Shown here piece after piece: positions 32,709-40,980 of a stretch of DNA of 50,023 nucleotides. How positions within the stretch are numbered: the first letter of the stretch is position 1; each line of letters starts with the position of its first letter. A program made the position numbers and the translations under genes. The stretch covers positions 1 through 50,023 of the forward strand of contig NZ_QFRW01000324.1 of NCBI RefSeq assembly GCF_003265355.1, written 5' to 3'. The stretch comes from Glycomyces dulcitolivorans (GTDB taxonomy: Bacteria; Actinomycetota; Actinomycetes; Mycobacteriales; Micromonosporaceae). The notes beneath the pieces are model-generated. The model was not told where the DNA came from, searched no databases, and was given only the letters and a program-made list of their open reading frames with translations.

Positions 32709-33991
32709 TCGTCGTCCTCCCTAGTCTCGGCGACCGTCTGCACGACCGCCGCCCGCAGCGATCCCGCCGCGAGCCGCACTTCGATGGCCTCCCCGGCGTC
32801 GGCCGCCGCCCGCAGGACCGCCCCCGACGCGGTGTCGGTGACGATCGCATAGCCGCGGTCCAGTGTGGACTGCGGTGAGAGGGTCCTGATCCGCGCCCGC
32901 AGGTGCTCCAGGTCGTCGATCGACCGCTCCAGGCGCGAGTCGACGCGGGACCGCATGCGGTGCACCAGGTTCGCGAGCGCCTCGGACCGGGCCTCCAGCA
33001 TCGTCTCGGGCCTAGCGAGCACCGGCCGGGCGCGCATCGCGGCGAGCGCGTCGCCCTCGCGGGCGAGCATCGCGCCGACGGCCTGGCGCAGCCGGGTGCG
33101 GCTGATGTTGAGGCCGCGCTGCTCCTCGGCGAGGTCGGGGACGACCTTCTTCCCGGCCTCGGTGGGCGTGGAGGCGCGCCAGTCGGCGACGTAGTCGAGG
33201 ATCGGCGTGTCCGGCTCGTGCCCGATCGCCGAGACCACGGGCGTGACGGCCTCGGCCACGGCCCGGCACAGCGTCTCGTCGGAGAACGGCAGCAGGTCCT
33301 CCATCGAGCCGCCGCCGCGCGCGATGACGATGACCTCGACGTCGGGGTCGCGGTCGAGCTCGGCGAGCGCCGCGCACACCTCGGTGACCGCGCGCGGCCC
33401 CTGGACGGCGACCTCGCGGACCTCGAAGTCCGCCGAGGGGAGGCGGGCCTTCGCGTTCTTGAGGACGTCGCGCATCGCGTCGGAGGCGCGGCCGGTGATG
33501 AGCCCGATCCGGTACGGCAGGAACGGCAGCGGCTTCTTCCGCTCGGCCGCGAACAGGCCCTCGGCGGCGAGGAGCTTCTTGAGCCGCTCCAGCCGCGCGA
33601 GCAGCTCACCGAGGCCGACCTGGCGGATCTCGCGGACGTGCAGCGACAGCGAGCCGTTCTTGTCCCACCACTGGGCCTGGGCCCGGATGACGACCTGGGC
33701 GCCGTCGCGCAGCGGCGGGTCGCAGGCGGCGACCGCGCCGGTGAAGTCGACGACGCGCATCGAGACCTCGGCGGAGGGGTCGCGCAGCGTCAGGTAGACG
33801 GTGCGGCCCCGGTGGCTGATCTCGGTGATCTGCCCCTCGGTCCACACCTCGCCCAGGCGCGCGAGCCAGTCGCCGATCTTCTTCGACACCACCCGCAGCG
33901 GCCACGGGTTCTCGGCGCTCATCGGCGCGCCCGGCCCGGCGGCCGGGACCGGGGCGCTCGGCGCTTCGCTGCTCTGCTCTGCGGCTGACAC
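32705..33991 (-). CDS. xseA: Exodeoxyribonuclease VII large subunit
   Basis: 428 aa catalytic subunit that degrades single-stranded DNA. An N-terminal OB-fold lies at about residues 27-120 (NPWPLRVVSKKIGDWLARLGEVWTEGQI, VYLTLRDPSA) and the catalytic domain at about 130-330 (IGLITGRASDAMRDVLKNAKARLP, VIVIARGGGSMEDLLPF, VVSAIGHEPDTPILDYVADWRASTPTEAG). A coiled-coil region follows and the protein ends with the LDRGYAIVTD segment. The start is given as the ATG at 33991. An internal ATG at residue 24 (33922) matches the core family start, and the Pro/Ala-rich extension before it is poorly conserved. Divergent from ispH, as in mycobacteria. Confidence 0.95.
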   Translation of the reverse strand: MSAAEQSSEAPSAPVPAAGPGAPMSAENPWPLRVVSKKIGDWLARLGEVWTEGQITEISHRGRTVYLTLRDPSAEVSMRVVDFTGAVAACDPPLRDGAQVVIRAQAQWWDKNGSLSLHVREIRQVGLGELLARLERLKKLLAAEGLFAAERKKPLPFLPYRIGLITGRASDAMRDVLKNAKARLPSADFEVREVAVQGPRAVTEVCAALAELDRDPDVEVIVIARGGGSMEDLLPFSDETLCRAVAEAVTPVVSAIGHEPDTPILDYVADWRASTPTEAGKKVVPDLAEEQRGLNISRTRLRQAVGAMLAREGDALAAMRARPVLARPETMLEARSEALANLVHRMRSRVDSRLERSIDDLEHLRARIRTLSPQSTLDRGYAIVTDTASGAVLRAAADAGEAIEVRLAAGSLRAAVVQTVAETREDDE

Positions 33992-34035
33992 GTGGCAAGC
34001 CTAACTGTGGGGTGTGACCAAACCGGGCGTCCGGA

Positions 34036-34047
34036 TACCATCGAGGC
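34036..34047 (+). promoter_or_regulatory. Leaderless -10 element of ispH
   Basis: TACCAT at 34036-34041 lies six bases before the GTG start at 34048. A weak -35 (TGTGAC, 34013-34018) is 17 bp upstream. No ribosome binding site is present. Confidence 0.55.
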
Positions 34048-35010
34048 GTGGCAGACCCGAAGCGAGTGTTGTTGGCCAAGCCGCGCGGGTACTGCGCGGG
34101 CGTGGACCGTGCAGTGGTGACCGTCGAGAAGGCGCTGGAGCTGTACGGCGCTCCGGTGTACGTGCGCAAGGAGATCGTGCACAACCGCCACGTCGTGGAC
34201 ACCCTCGCGGCGAAGGGCGCGGTGTTCGTCGAGGAGAACGAGGAGGTCCCGCCCGGGTCCGTCGTCGTCTTCTCCGCGCACGGCGTGGCGCCCGAGGTCC
34301 ACGACCAGGCCGCCGAGCGCGGCCTCAAGGCCATCGACGCGACCTGCCCCCTGGTGACCAAGGTCCACAAGGAGGCGCGCCGGTACGCCGAGGAGGACTA
34401 CGACATCCTGCTCATCGGCCACGAGGGCCACGAGGAGGTCATCGGCACCTCCGGCGAGGCCCCCGAGCACATCCAGCTCGTCGACGGCCCCGACTCGGTC
34501 GACGGGGTCACCATCCGCGACCCCGAGAAGGTCGTGTGGCTGTCGCAGACGACGCTCTCGGTCGACGAGACCATGGAGACCGTCGACCGGCTCAAGAAGC
34601 GCCTGCCGATGCTCCAGAGCCCCCCGAGCGACGACATCTGCTACGCGACCCAGAACCGCCAGCAGGTCGTCAAGGACATCGCGGCCGACTGCGACGTGAT
34701 GCTCGTGGTCGGGTCGAAGAACTCGTCGAACTCGGTGCGGCTGGTCGAGGTCGCGGTGCAGCACGGCGCGCGCACCGGGCACCTCATCGACTTCGCCCAC
34801 GAGATCGACGAGGCCTGGCTCGAAGGCGCCTCGACCGTGGGGCTCTCCTCGGGCGCCTCGGTGCCCGACAACCTCGTGCAGGACGTCCTCGCGCACCTCG
34901 CCCAGCGCGGGTTCACCAGCGTCGAGGAGTTCGAGCCGGTGACCGAGAAGATCACCTTCCAGCTTCCGCGCGAACTCGTCACCGACCTCCGTGCCGCCGG
35001 CCGGGCCTAA
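34048..35010 (+). CDS. ispH: 4-Hydroxy-3-methylbut-2-enyl diphosphate reductase
   Basis: The last MEP-pathway enzyme, making IPP and DMAPP. 320 aa. The three [4Fe-4S] cluster cysteines are visible: [10 protein letters not shown] (C15), [11 protein letters not shown] (about C99) and [11 protein letters not shown] (about C200). Other motifs are [24 protein letters not shown] and [12 protein letters not shown] with [10 protein letters not shown]. The start is a GTG at 34048 after a promoter box, indicating leaderless expression. The gene lies divergent from xseA and shares an overlapping stop (CTAA) with the convergent rmuC. Confidence 0.97.
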   Translation: MADPKRVLLAKPRGYCAGVDRAVVTVEKALELYGAPVYVRKEIVHNRHVVDTLAAKGAVFVEENEEVPPGSVVVFSAHGVAPEVHDQAAERGLKAIDATCPLVTKVHKEARRYAEEDYDILLIGHEGHEEVIGTSGEAPEHIQLVDGPDSVDGVTIRDPEKVVWLSQTTLSVDETMETVDRLKKRLPMLQSPPSDDICYATQNRQQVVKDIAADCDVMLVVGSKNSSNSVRLVEVAVQHGARTGHLIDFAHEIDEAWLEGASTVGLSSGASVPDNLVQDVLAHLAQRGFTSVEEFEPVTEKITFQLPRELVTDLRAAGRA

Positions 35011-36137
35011 CGCAGGTTCTCGTCCCACGACGGTTTGCGCGCCGGCGTCACCACAGGTGCCGGGGATTCGGGCGGGTCTCCCGCGACCTCCAGTTCGCTG
35101 AAGCGGCGGGCCGTCACCAAGAGCCGCGACTCGACGCTCGCGACCGCCGCGTTGTAGGAGCCGACCGCGGCCTCCAGCGACGAGCCGAGCCGCGAGAAGT
35201 GCCCCGCGACCGACCCGAGCCGCTCGTGCAGCTCGCGCCCCAGCTTGTGGACCTCTTTGGCGTGCAGCGCCAAAGCCTCCTGCCGCCACGTGTGCGCCAC
35301 CGTCCGCAGCAGCGCCATGAGCGTCGCCGGCGAGGCGATCACCACGCCCCGCGCGAACGCGTCCTCCAGCAGCGCCGGGTCCCCGCGCAGCGCCGCGTCC
35401 AGGAACGCGTCGGCGGGCACGAACAGGACCACCATCTCCGGGGTGTCGTCGAACGCCCGCCAGTACTCCTTGCCCGCCAAGGCCTCCGCGTGTCGGCGCA
35501 GGTGCTTCGCATGCGTGCGCAGCAGGTCGTCCCGGCCGCCCTCGTCCTCGATCTCCAAGGCCTGCAAGTACGCCTGGAGCGGCGCCTTCGCGTCGACCAC
35601 GAGGGTCCGCCCGCCCGACAGCTTCACCACCAGGTCGGGGCGCACGCCGCGCCCGTCGACCGATGCGGTGTGCTGCTCGGTGAAGTCGCAGTGCTCGACC
35701 ATCCCGGCGGCCTCGACGATCCGCCGCAGCTGCACCTCGCCCCACTGGCCGCGCACCTGCGGCGACCGCAGCGCGCCCAGCAGCCGCCCGGTCTGCTCGC
35801 GCAGGCCCTCGGAGATGTCGGCGACGCCGGAGAGCTGGATGCGCAGCTGCGCGTACGCGTCGACGCGCGCCCGCTCCACGTCCCCGAGCCGGTTCTCGTA
35901 GCGCGCCAAGGTCTCCGTGATCGGCGCCAGGACCTGCCCGACGGCTTCGCGCGAATGGTCGGTGGCCTCGTAGGCGACGGTGCGGAGCGTCGCCTCCAGC
36001 CGGTGCTCGTTCTCGGCGGCCGCTTCCAGCCGGGCGGTCGCCGCCGCCAGTTCCGCGGCCTGGCGCGAGCGCCCCGCGAACCAGCCGCCGACGCCCCCCG
36101 CCGCCAGGCACACCGCCGCCAATAGGACCCACGTCAT
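35007..36137 (-). CDS. rmuC: RmuC-family DNA recombination protein
   Basis: 376 aa. An N-terminal hydrophobic helix (residues 3-19, [17 protein letters not shown]) is followed by a long coiled-coil (about 25-120) and the RmuC nuclease-like core: [60 protein letters not shown] and [16 protein letters not shown]. RmuC limits genome inversions and rearrangement in bacteria. Its core is of the PD-(D/E)xK fold. The ATG at 36137 follows a TACACT box by seven bases, so leaderless. Divergent from the glycine-rich membrane protein at 36179. Confidence 0.92.
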   Translation of the reverse strand: MTWVLLAAVCLAAGGVGGWFAGRSRQAAELAAATARLEAAAENEHRLEATLRTVAYEATDHSREAVGQVLAPITETLARYENRLGDVERARVDAYAQLRIQLSGVADISEGLREQTGRLLGALRSPQVRGQWGEVQLRRIVEAAGMVEHCDFTEQHTASVDGRGVRPDLVVKLSGGRTLVVDAKAPLQAYLQALEIEDEGGRDDLLRTHAKHLRRHAEALAGKEYWRAFDDTPEMVVLFVPADAFLDAALRGDPALLEDAFARGVVIASPATLMALLRTVAHTWRQEALALHAKEVHKLGRELHERLGSVAGHFSRLGSSLEAAVGSYNAAVASVESRLLVTARRFSELEVAGDPPESPAPVVTPARKPSWDENLR

Positions 36138-36178
36138 AGGGGCCAGTGTAGGCGCGCGGCCACGGGTAGGCTCGGACC

Positions 36179-36943
36179 ATGACGCTGTGGTTGATCCTGC
36201 TGGCGGTCGCGCTCGCCGTCATCTTCTACGTGGTCCGCTCCAATAAGCAGCGGGCCGAGGCCGAGCTGGCCGACGCGCAGGCCGAGGCGCGGCGCCTGCA
36301 CGAGCGCCTCGGCGGGCAGACCATGAACCTCGTCGCCCCCGGCGACAACCTCCCCGCCGCGCAGGCCCTCGCCGACGCCGGCGAGCGCTACACGGCGACC
36401 GGCTCCCAGCTGGACCTGGCGCAGTCGATCAACCAGTACCGGCTCGCGGCCGAGACCGCGATCGAGGGGCTCCACTACGTGCGGGCCGCCCGCACCGCGA
36501 TGGACCTCGACCCGGGCCCGGAGATCCCCACGATGCGCGGACAGCGCCGCACCGGCGCGCTCACCGAGCCGGTCAGCGCGGAGGTCGAGGGGCGGCGGTA
36601 CACCGGTTCGCCGGATCCGAGCGACGAGAACCGCCACTACTATCCGGGCGGCAATGTGGACGGTCGTCCCGTCCCGTCCGGGTGGTACAACACGCCGTGG
36701 TGGCAGCCCGCGCTGGCGGGCGCCGGCGGCGCGTTGGTCGGGATGATGATCTTCGATGCGATGATCTCCCCGGCGTACGCGATGGGCGCGGTCGAGGGCG
36801 GGTACGCCGACGGCTACCAGGACGGGTTCTCCGACGGCGGGGACGCTTCCGCGGATGCGGGGGACTCGGGCGGGGACTACGGCGGCGGCGATTTCGGCGG
36901 CGGCGACTTCGGTGGCGGCGGCGATTTCGGCGGGTTCGAGTAG
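36179..36943 (+). CDS. Membrane protein with Gly/Asp/Phe-rich tail
   Basis: 254 aa, family not recognised. The N-terminal helix (residues 2-18, LWLILLAVALAVIFYVV) is followed by a charged helical region (20-55), a conserved-looking globular part, a WWQPALAGAGGALVGMMIF segment at about 178-196 that may be a second helix, and a C-terminal tail of repeated GGGDFGG and DYGGG units with no Lys. Such DFGGG tails occur in surface-associated proteins. The function is unknown. The ATG at 36179 lies six bases after a TAGGCT box, so leaderless. A strong terminator follows. Confidence 0.75.
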   Translation: MTLWLILLAVALAVIFYVVRSNKQRAEAELADAQAEARRLHERLGGQTMNLVAPGDNLPAAQALADAGERYTATGSQLDLAQSINQYRLAAETAIEGLHYVRAARTAMDLDPGPEIPTMRGQRRTGALTEPVSAEVEGRRYTGSPDPSDENRHYYPGGNVDGRPVPSGWYNTPWWQPALAGAGGALVGMMIFDAMISPAYAMGAVEGGYADGYQDGFSDGGDASADAGDSGGDYGGGDFGGGDFGGGGDFGGFE

Positions 36944-37428
36944 CCCGGACGCGACGGCTTCCAGGCCCCTGCCCGTGTGGGCGGGGGCCTTTCCCGTGCC
37001 CAGGGGTGCAGAAGGGGTAATGCGGCCACTACTCGACGTGAGTCCCAAGGGTCCCAGTGACTATGCACAACCTTCTTTATGATCTTGGTCACCGAGTTTA
37101 CTCTACGTAGCGTTTCCGGGCTGTTGACGAAGCGTTACTCCGGGCGCGGGCACGTCCCCCTTCCGCCGTACTGCGAGGGAATCTCCCGAGTTCAGGGGCT
37201 CTGCCGGGGCTTCCCGGTACGGGCCTTTCGTTCACTTTGGATCATCTGGCCGTTACCGGAGTTCTGTGAACGCGTGACCGAACCATACAAAGTGGGGCCT
37301 TGTGCGTTCGTTTGTGGACTGGCACCGTGTCTTCGTCGGCGTCCGTGAATCCGCGCGGCGCGCCGGCGCGACCCCCCTTGCTCCGGGGCGTCACCCCGCA
37401 CCCGGAGCCCAACAGAACAGGAGCCGTC
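36944..37428. other. 485-bp gap upstream of first protease gene
   Basis: It holds the terminator of the preceding gene (36963-36990), then a less GC-rich stretch (about 37060-37320) likely to contain the protease promoter, and a GC-rich leader with a small hairpin (CTCCGGG / CCCGGAG, 37381-37387 and 37401-37407) just before the AGGAG at 37419. The frame from 37300 is open but reads as untranslated leader. No gene is seen. Confidence 0.6.
36963..36990 (+). terminator. Intrinsic terminator
   Basis: A 12-bp stem (aggcccctgccc / gggcgggggcct, one G-T wobble) with a 4-base loop, 19 bp after the stop of the membrane protein gene, followed by a short T-rich run. Confidence 0.75.
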
Positions 37429-40400
37429 GTGACGAATCAGCAACGACGATGGCGTCGAATCCTCGCGGCCTCGGCTGCGGGCCTGCTGGTATCGGCGATG
37501 CCCGGTACCTCGGCCCTCGCCCAGACCGACACCGACGCCCTCATAGAGGAGAAGGCCGCCGCCGACCTCCTCGCCCTGATCGAGAACGAAGGCGAGGCCG
37601 AACTCTGGGTGCGCTTCGAAGGAGCCCCCGACTTCAGCCCCGCCCTCGCCGCAGACACCAAGACCGAGAAGGGCTCCGAGGCCGTTGCAGCGGCCAAGGA
37701 GTTCGCCGAGGCCTCGCAGAAGGACGTGATCGACCTCCTGGAGCAGTCCGGTGTCGAGTACGAATCCTACTGGGGGTCCAACACGATCCGCGCCGTCGGC
37801 GGCAAGGACCTGGTCGCCGACCTCGTCCAGATCGACAATGTGGACGCGCTGATCCAGTCCCCGGAGTACGAGCTCATCGAGCCCGTCACCGACTCCGGGT
37901 TCGGCACCACCGCGACCGAGTGGGGCGTCGACGCGATCAACGCCCCCGACGTGTGGGACCTCGGCTACGACGGGACCGGCGTCGTCGTCGCCTCGATCGA
38001 CACCGGCGTCGACTACGACCACCCGGCCCTGGTGAACCAGTACCGCGGCAACAACGGCGACGGCACCTTCACGCACGACTACAACTTCTACGACGTCGCG
38101 AACACCTGCGCCGGGGACGCCCCCTGCGACACCAACGGCCACGGCACCCACACCATGGGCACCATGGTCGGCGACGACGGCGGCGCCAACCAGATCGGCG
38201 TCGCCCCCGGCGCCGAGTGGATCGCCGTCAACGGCTGCTGCCCGAGCGCCGCCGCGCTTCTGGACGCCGGCGAGTGGATCGCCGCGCCCACCAAGGCCGA
38301 CGGCACCAGCCCCGACCCGTCCAAGGCGCCCGACGTCGTCAACAACTCGTGGGGCACCACCGCCTCCGTCGACGACCCGTTCTACGAGGACATCGTCGCG
38401 CTGTGGCACGCGGCCGGGATCATCCCGGTCATGTCCCTGGGCAACAACGGCGAAGAGGGCTGCGAGTCGGCCGGATCGCCGGGCCTGTACCCGAACGTGA
38501 TCGGCGTCGGCGCCTACGACTCCGCCGGCGAGATCGCGTACTTCTCCGCCCGCGGCCCCGGCCGCGACGGCCAGGTCAAACCCGACCTCGCCGCCCCCGG
38601 CGTCGCCACCCGATCGGCGATCCCCGGAACCGGCTACGGCCTCAAGAGCGGCACCTCCATGGCCGCACCGCACGTCGTGGGCGCCGTAGCGCTGATCCTC
38701 TCCGCCGCACCGGCACTGGACGGCGACTACGAGGGCGTCTACGAAGCGCTGACAGGGACGGCGGTCCCCGTCGACGACGACCAGTGCGGCGGCACCGCGG
38801 ACCTGAACAACGTCTGGGGCCACGGCAAGCTCGACGCGCTCGCGGCGGTCCTCGCCTCCCCGATCGGCGACACCGGGTCCATCACGGGCACGGTCGTCGA
38901 CCAGGACGGCGCGCCCGTCGCGGACGCCGACCTCGTCTTCACCGGCGACTTCACCCGCTCCGCCACGACCGGCGACGACGGGACGTTCACGCTCCCCGTC
39001 GTCCCGACCGGGACGTACGCGGTCACCGTGAACAAGTTCGGGTACGGCGAGACCACCGGCTCGGTCACCGTCGCCGCCGATGAGGCCGCGGTGTTCGACG
39101 CCGTCCTCACCGCGGTCCCGTCGTCCTCCATCAGCGGCACCGTCGTCGACGGCGGCGGGCACGGCTGGCCGCTCGCGGCCACCGTGAGCACCACCGGCGG
39201 CGAGGTCTCCACCACCACCGACCCGCTCACCGGCGAGTTCTCCCTGACCCTCCCCGAAGGCGAGTGGGAACTGGTCGTCGAGGCCGACTACCCCGGCTAC
39301 CAGCCCGTCACCGTGGACGTCGTGTCCGCGGCCGACCTGGTCGTCGAGGTCCCGATCGCCGACAGCTGCACCGCGCCCGGGTACGGGTACGAGCCGCTCG
39401 GCAACGGCTTCGAGAGCGGGAGCCTCCCGGCCGGCTGGACCGTCGTCGACCGCGGCGTCACGCCGTGGGAGTTCGACGACCCGGGCGCCCGCGGCAACCG
39501 CACCCCCGGCTCCGGCGGGTTCGCCGTCGCCGACTCCGACGAGCAGGGCTCGGGCAACAAGCTGTTCGACTCCGACCTGATCTCGCCGGTGTTCGACCTG
39601 TCCGCCGCCGACGAACCGGTCCTCACCTTCGCGACCGACTACTACAAGGGCTCCTACAACACCGTCGCCGAGGTCCTCTTCAGCCCCGACGGCGGCACCA
39701 CGTGGGAGACCGTGTGGGCCCCGACCGCGAACGCCCGCAACCAGACCGTCACCGTCGACCTGTCCGAGTGGGCCGACTCCACCGAGTCGCAGCTCAAGTT
39801 CCACTACAACGACAACCGCACCTGGGCCTGGTGGTGGGAGGTCGACGACGTGTTCGTCGGCACCTCCCGCGACTGCGCCCCGATCGAAGGCGGCCTGGTG
39901 CGCGGCACCGTGACCGACCAGGAGACCGGGGAGCCCTTCGAAGGCGCCGTGGTCACCCACACCGCCTCCGGCTACTCGGCGACCACCGGCGCCGACGGCG
40001 GCTACTGGACCTTCGCGCCGGGCTCGGGCCCGTCCGAGTTCACGGCCGTCGTCGCCGACTACGGCTCCGCCACCGAGGAGGTCGCGATCGTCCCCGACGG
40101 GGTCGTCGCCGCCGACTTCGCCATCGGCGTCGCCAACATCTCCGTCAGCCAGACCTCCATCAGCACCTTCGTCGCCCAGGGCGGCTCGTGGTCGACCAAG
40201 CTGAAGCTCACGAACTCGGGCACCGCCGACGGCGAGGTCACGTTCTCCGTGGACGACGGCGGATTCGCGATCCTCGGCTACGAGTACCCCGGCGACACCT
40301 CCTGGCTGACCACGAGCACGAACTCGGTGCTCGTCCCCGCCGGGAAGTCCGTCACCGTCACCGTCAAGACCAGCGCCACCGCCGCCGGCGGCGTCGACCA

Positions 40401-40767
40401 GCCGGGCACCTACACCGCGACGCTGACGGCCAACGTCGTCAGCCCGCACCCCTCGCCCACGGTAGACGTCTCGATGCTCGTCGTCCCGACCGTCGACCAG
40501 GGCAAGGTGACCGGGACGGTCCTCGCCGCGACCTGCGAGGGCACCACCGTCCCGATCGGCGACGCCCAGATCCAGGTCCGGCCCGCCGACGGCGACCGGT
40601 TCCACTTCTGGACCGCCGACGACGGCACCTACGCCTACTGGTTCCCCGAAGGCGACTTCACCGTCATCGCCTCCAAGGACGGCTACGCCGCCGACTTCGG
40701 GAGCCTCGCGCTCCCGGCCGGCGACACCGCCGACCTGAGCTTCACCCTGGAGGAGCTGAACTGCTGA
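37429..40767 (+). CDS. Secreted subtilisin-like serine protease with C-terminal modules
   Basis: 1112 aa S8 peptidase. The start is a GTG at 37429 with AGGAG five bases before it. The Sec signal peptide (residues 1-32, RRWRRILAAS then A-rich, ALAQT cleavage) is followed by a propeptide-like region (about 35-165). Catalytic triad: Asp in VVASIDTGVDYDHPAL, His in DTNGHGTHTMGTMVG and Ser in LKSGTSMAAPHVVG, with Asn in DVVNNSWGTT and a bacillopeptidase F-like segment, NGCCPSAAALLDAGEWIAAPTK. Downstream are carboxypeptidase-regulatory-like repeats (GSITGTVVDQDGAPV, SISGTVVDGGGHGWP), a jelly-roll domain with FESGSLPAGWTVV, another regulatory repeat and a final beta module ending in Cys. It degrades proteins outside the cell. 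A close paralogue follows. Confidence 0.93.
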   Translation: MTNQQRRWRRILAASAAGLLVSAMPGTSALAQTDTDALIEEKAAADLLALIENEGEAELWVRFEGAPDFSPALAADTKTEKGSEAVAAAKEFAEASQKDVIDLLEQSGVEYESYWGSNTIRAVGGKDLVADLVQIDNVDALIQSPEYELIEPVTDSGFGTTATEWGVDAINAPDVWDLGYDGTGVVVASIDTGVDYDHPALVNQYRGNNGDGTFTHDYNFYDVANTCAGDAPCDTNGHGTHTMGTMVGDDGGANQIGVAPGAEWIAVNGCCPSAAALLDAGEWIAAPTKADGTSPDPSKAPDVVNNSWGTTASVDDPFYEDIVALWHAAGIIPVMSLGNNGEEGCESAGSPGLYPNVIGVGAYDSAGEIAYFSARGPGRDGQVKPDLAAPGVATRSAIPGTGYGLKSGTSMAAPHVVGAVALILSAAPALDGDYEGVYEALTGTAVPVDDDQCGGTADLNNVWGHGKLDALAAVLASPIGDTGSITGTVVDQDGAPVADADLVFTGDFTRSATTGDDGTFTLPVVPTGTYAVTVNKFGYGETTGSVTVAADEAAVFDAVLTAVPSSSISGTVVDGGGHGWPLAATVSTTGGEVSTTTDPLTGEFSLTLPEGEWELVVEADYPGYQPVTVDVVSAADLVVEVPIADSCTAPGYGYEPLGNGFESGSLPAGWTVVDRGVTPWEFDDPGARGNRTPGSGGFAVADSDEQGSGNKLFDSDLISPVFDLSAADEPVLTFATDYYKGSYNTVAEVLFSPDGGTTWETVWAPTANARNQTVTVDLSEWADSTESQLKFHYNDNRTWAWWWEVDDVFVGTSRDCAPIEGGLVRGTVTDQETGEPFEGAVVTHTASGYSATTGADGGYWTFAPGSGPSEFTAVVADYGSATEEVAIVPDGVVAADFAIGVANISVSQTSISTFVAQGGSWSTKLKLTNSGTADGEVTFSVDDGGFAILGYEYPGDTSWLTTSTNSVLVPAGKSVTVTVKTSATAAGGVDQPGTYTATLTANVVSPHPSPTVDVSMLVVPTVDQGKVTGTVLAATCEGTTVPIGDAQIQVRPADGDRFHFWTADDGTYAYWFPEGDFTVIASKDGYAADFGSLALPAGDTADLSFTLEELNC

Positions 40768-40780
40768 TACCGAAGTGAAC

Positions 40781-40813
40781 AAGCCCCCTGCCGCACGACG
40801 CGGCAGGGGGCTT
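40781..40813 (+). terminator. Strong intrinsic terminator
   Basis: A perfect 14-bp stem (aagccccctgccgc / gcggcagggggctt) with a 5-base loop and a TTTT tail (40812-40815), just after the stop of the first protease gene. It makes the second protease gene independently transcribed. Confidence 0.92.
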
Positions 40814-40980
40814 TTCCGTGTGCCTAAAACGGATCGAATGCAACCGGTCCGGGCCTTCGGGGCGTACGTCCGTTGGGGACCCCAAAGTGGAGCTACCCCT
40901 GTCAACATGTCAATAGTCATCCAATTCCCTCCATACCCAACGGCTCCGGCGCCGCCGGGGCCACCCCCAAGGAGAAATTC

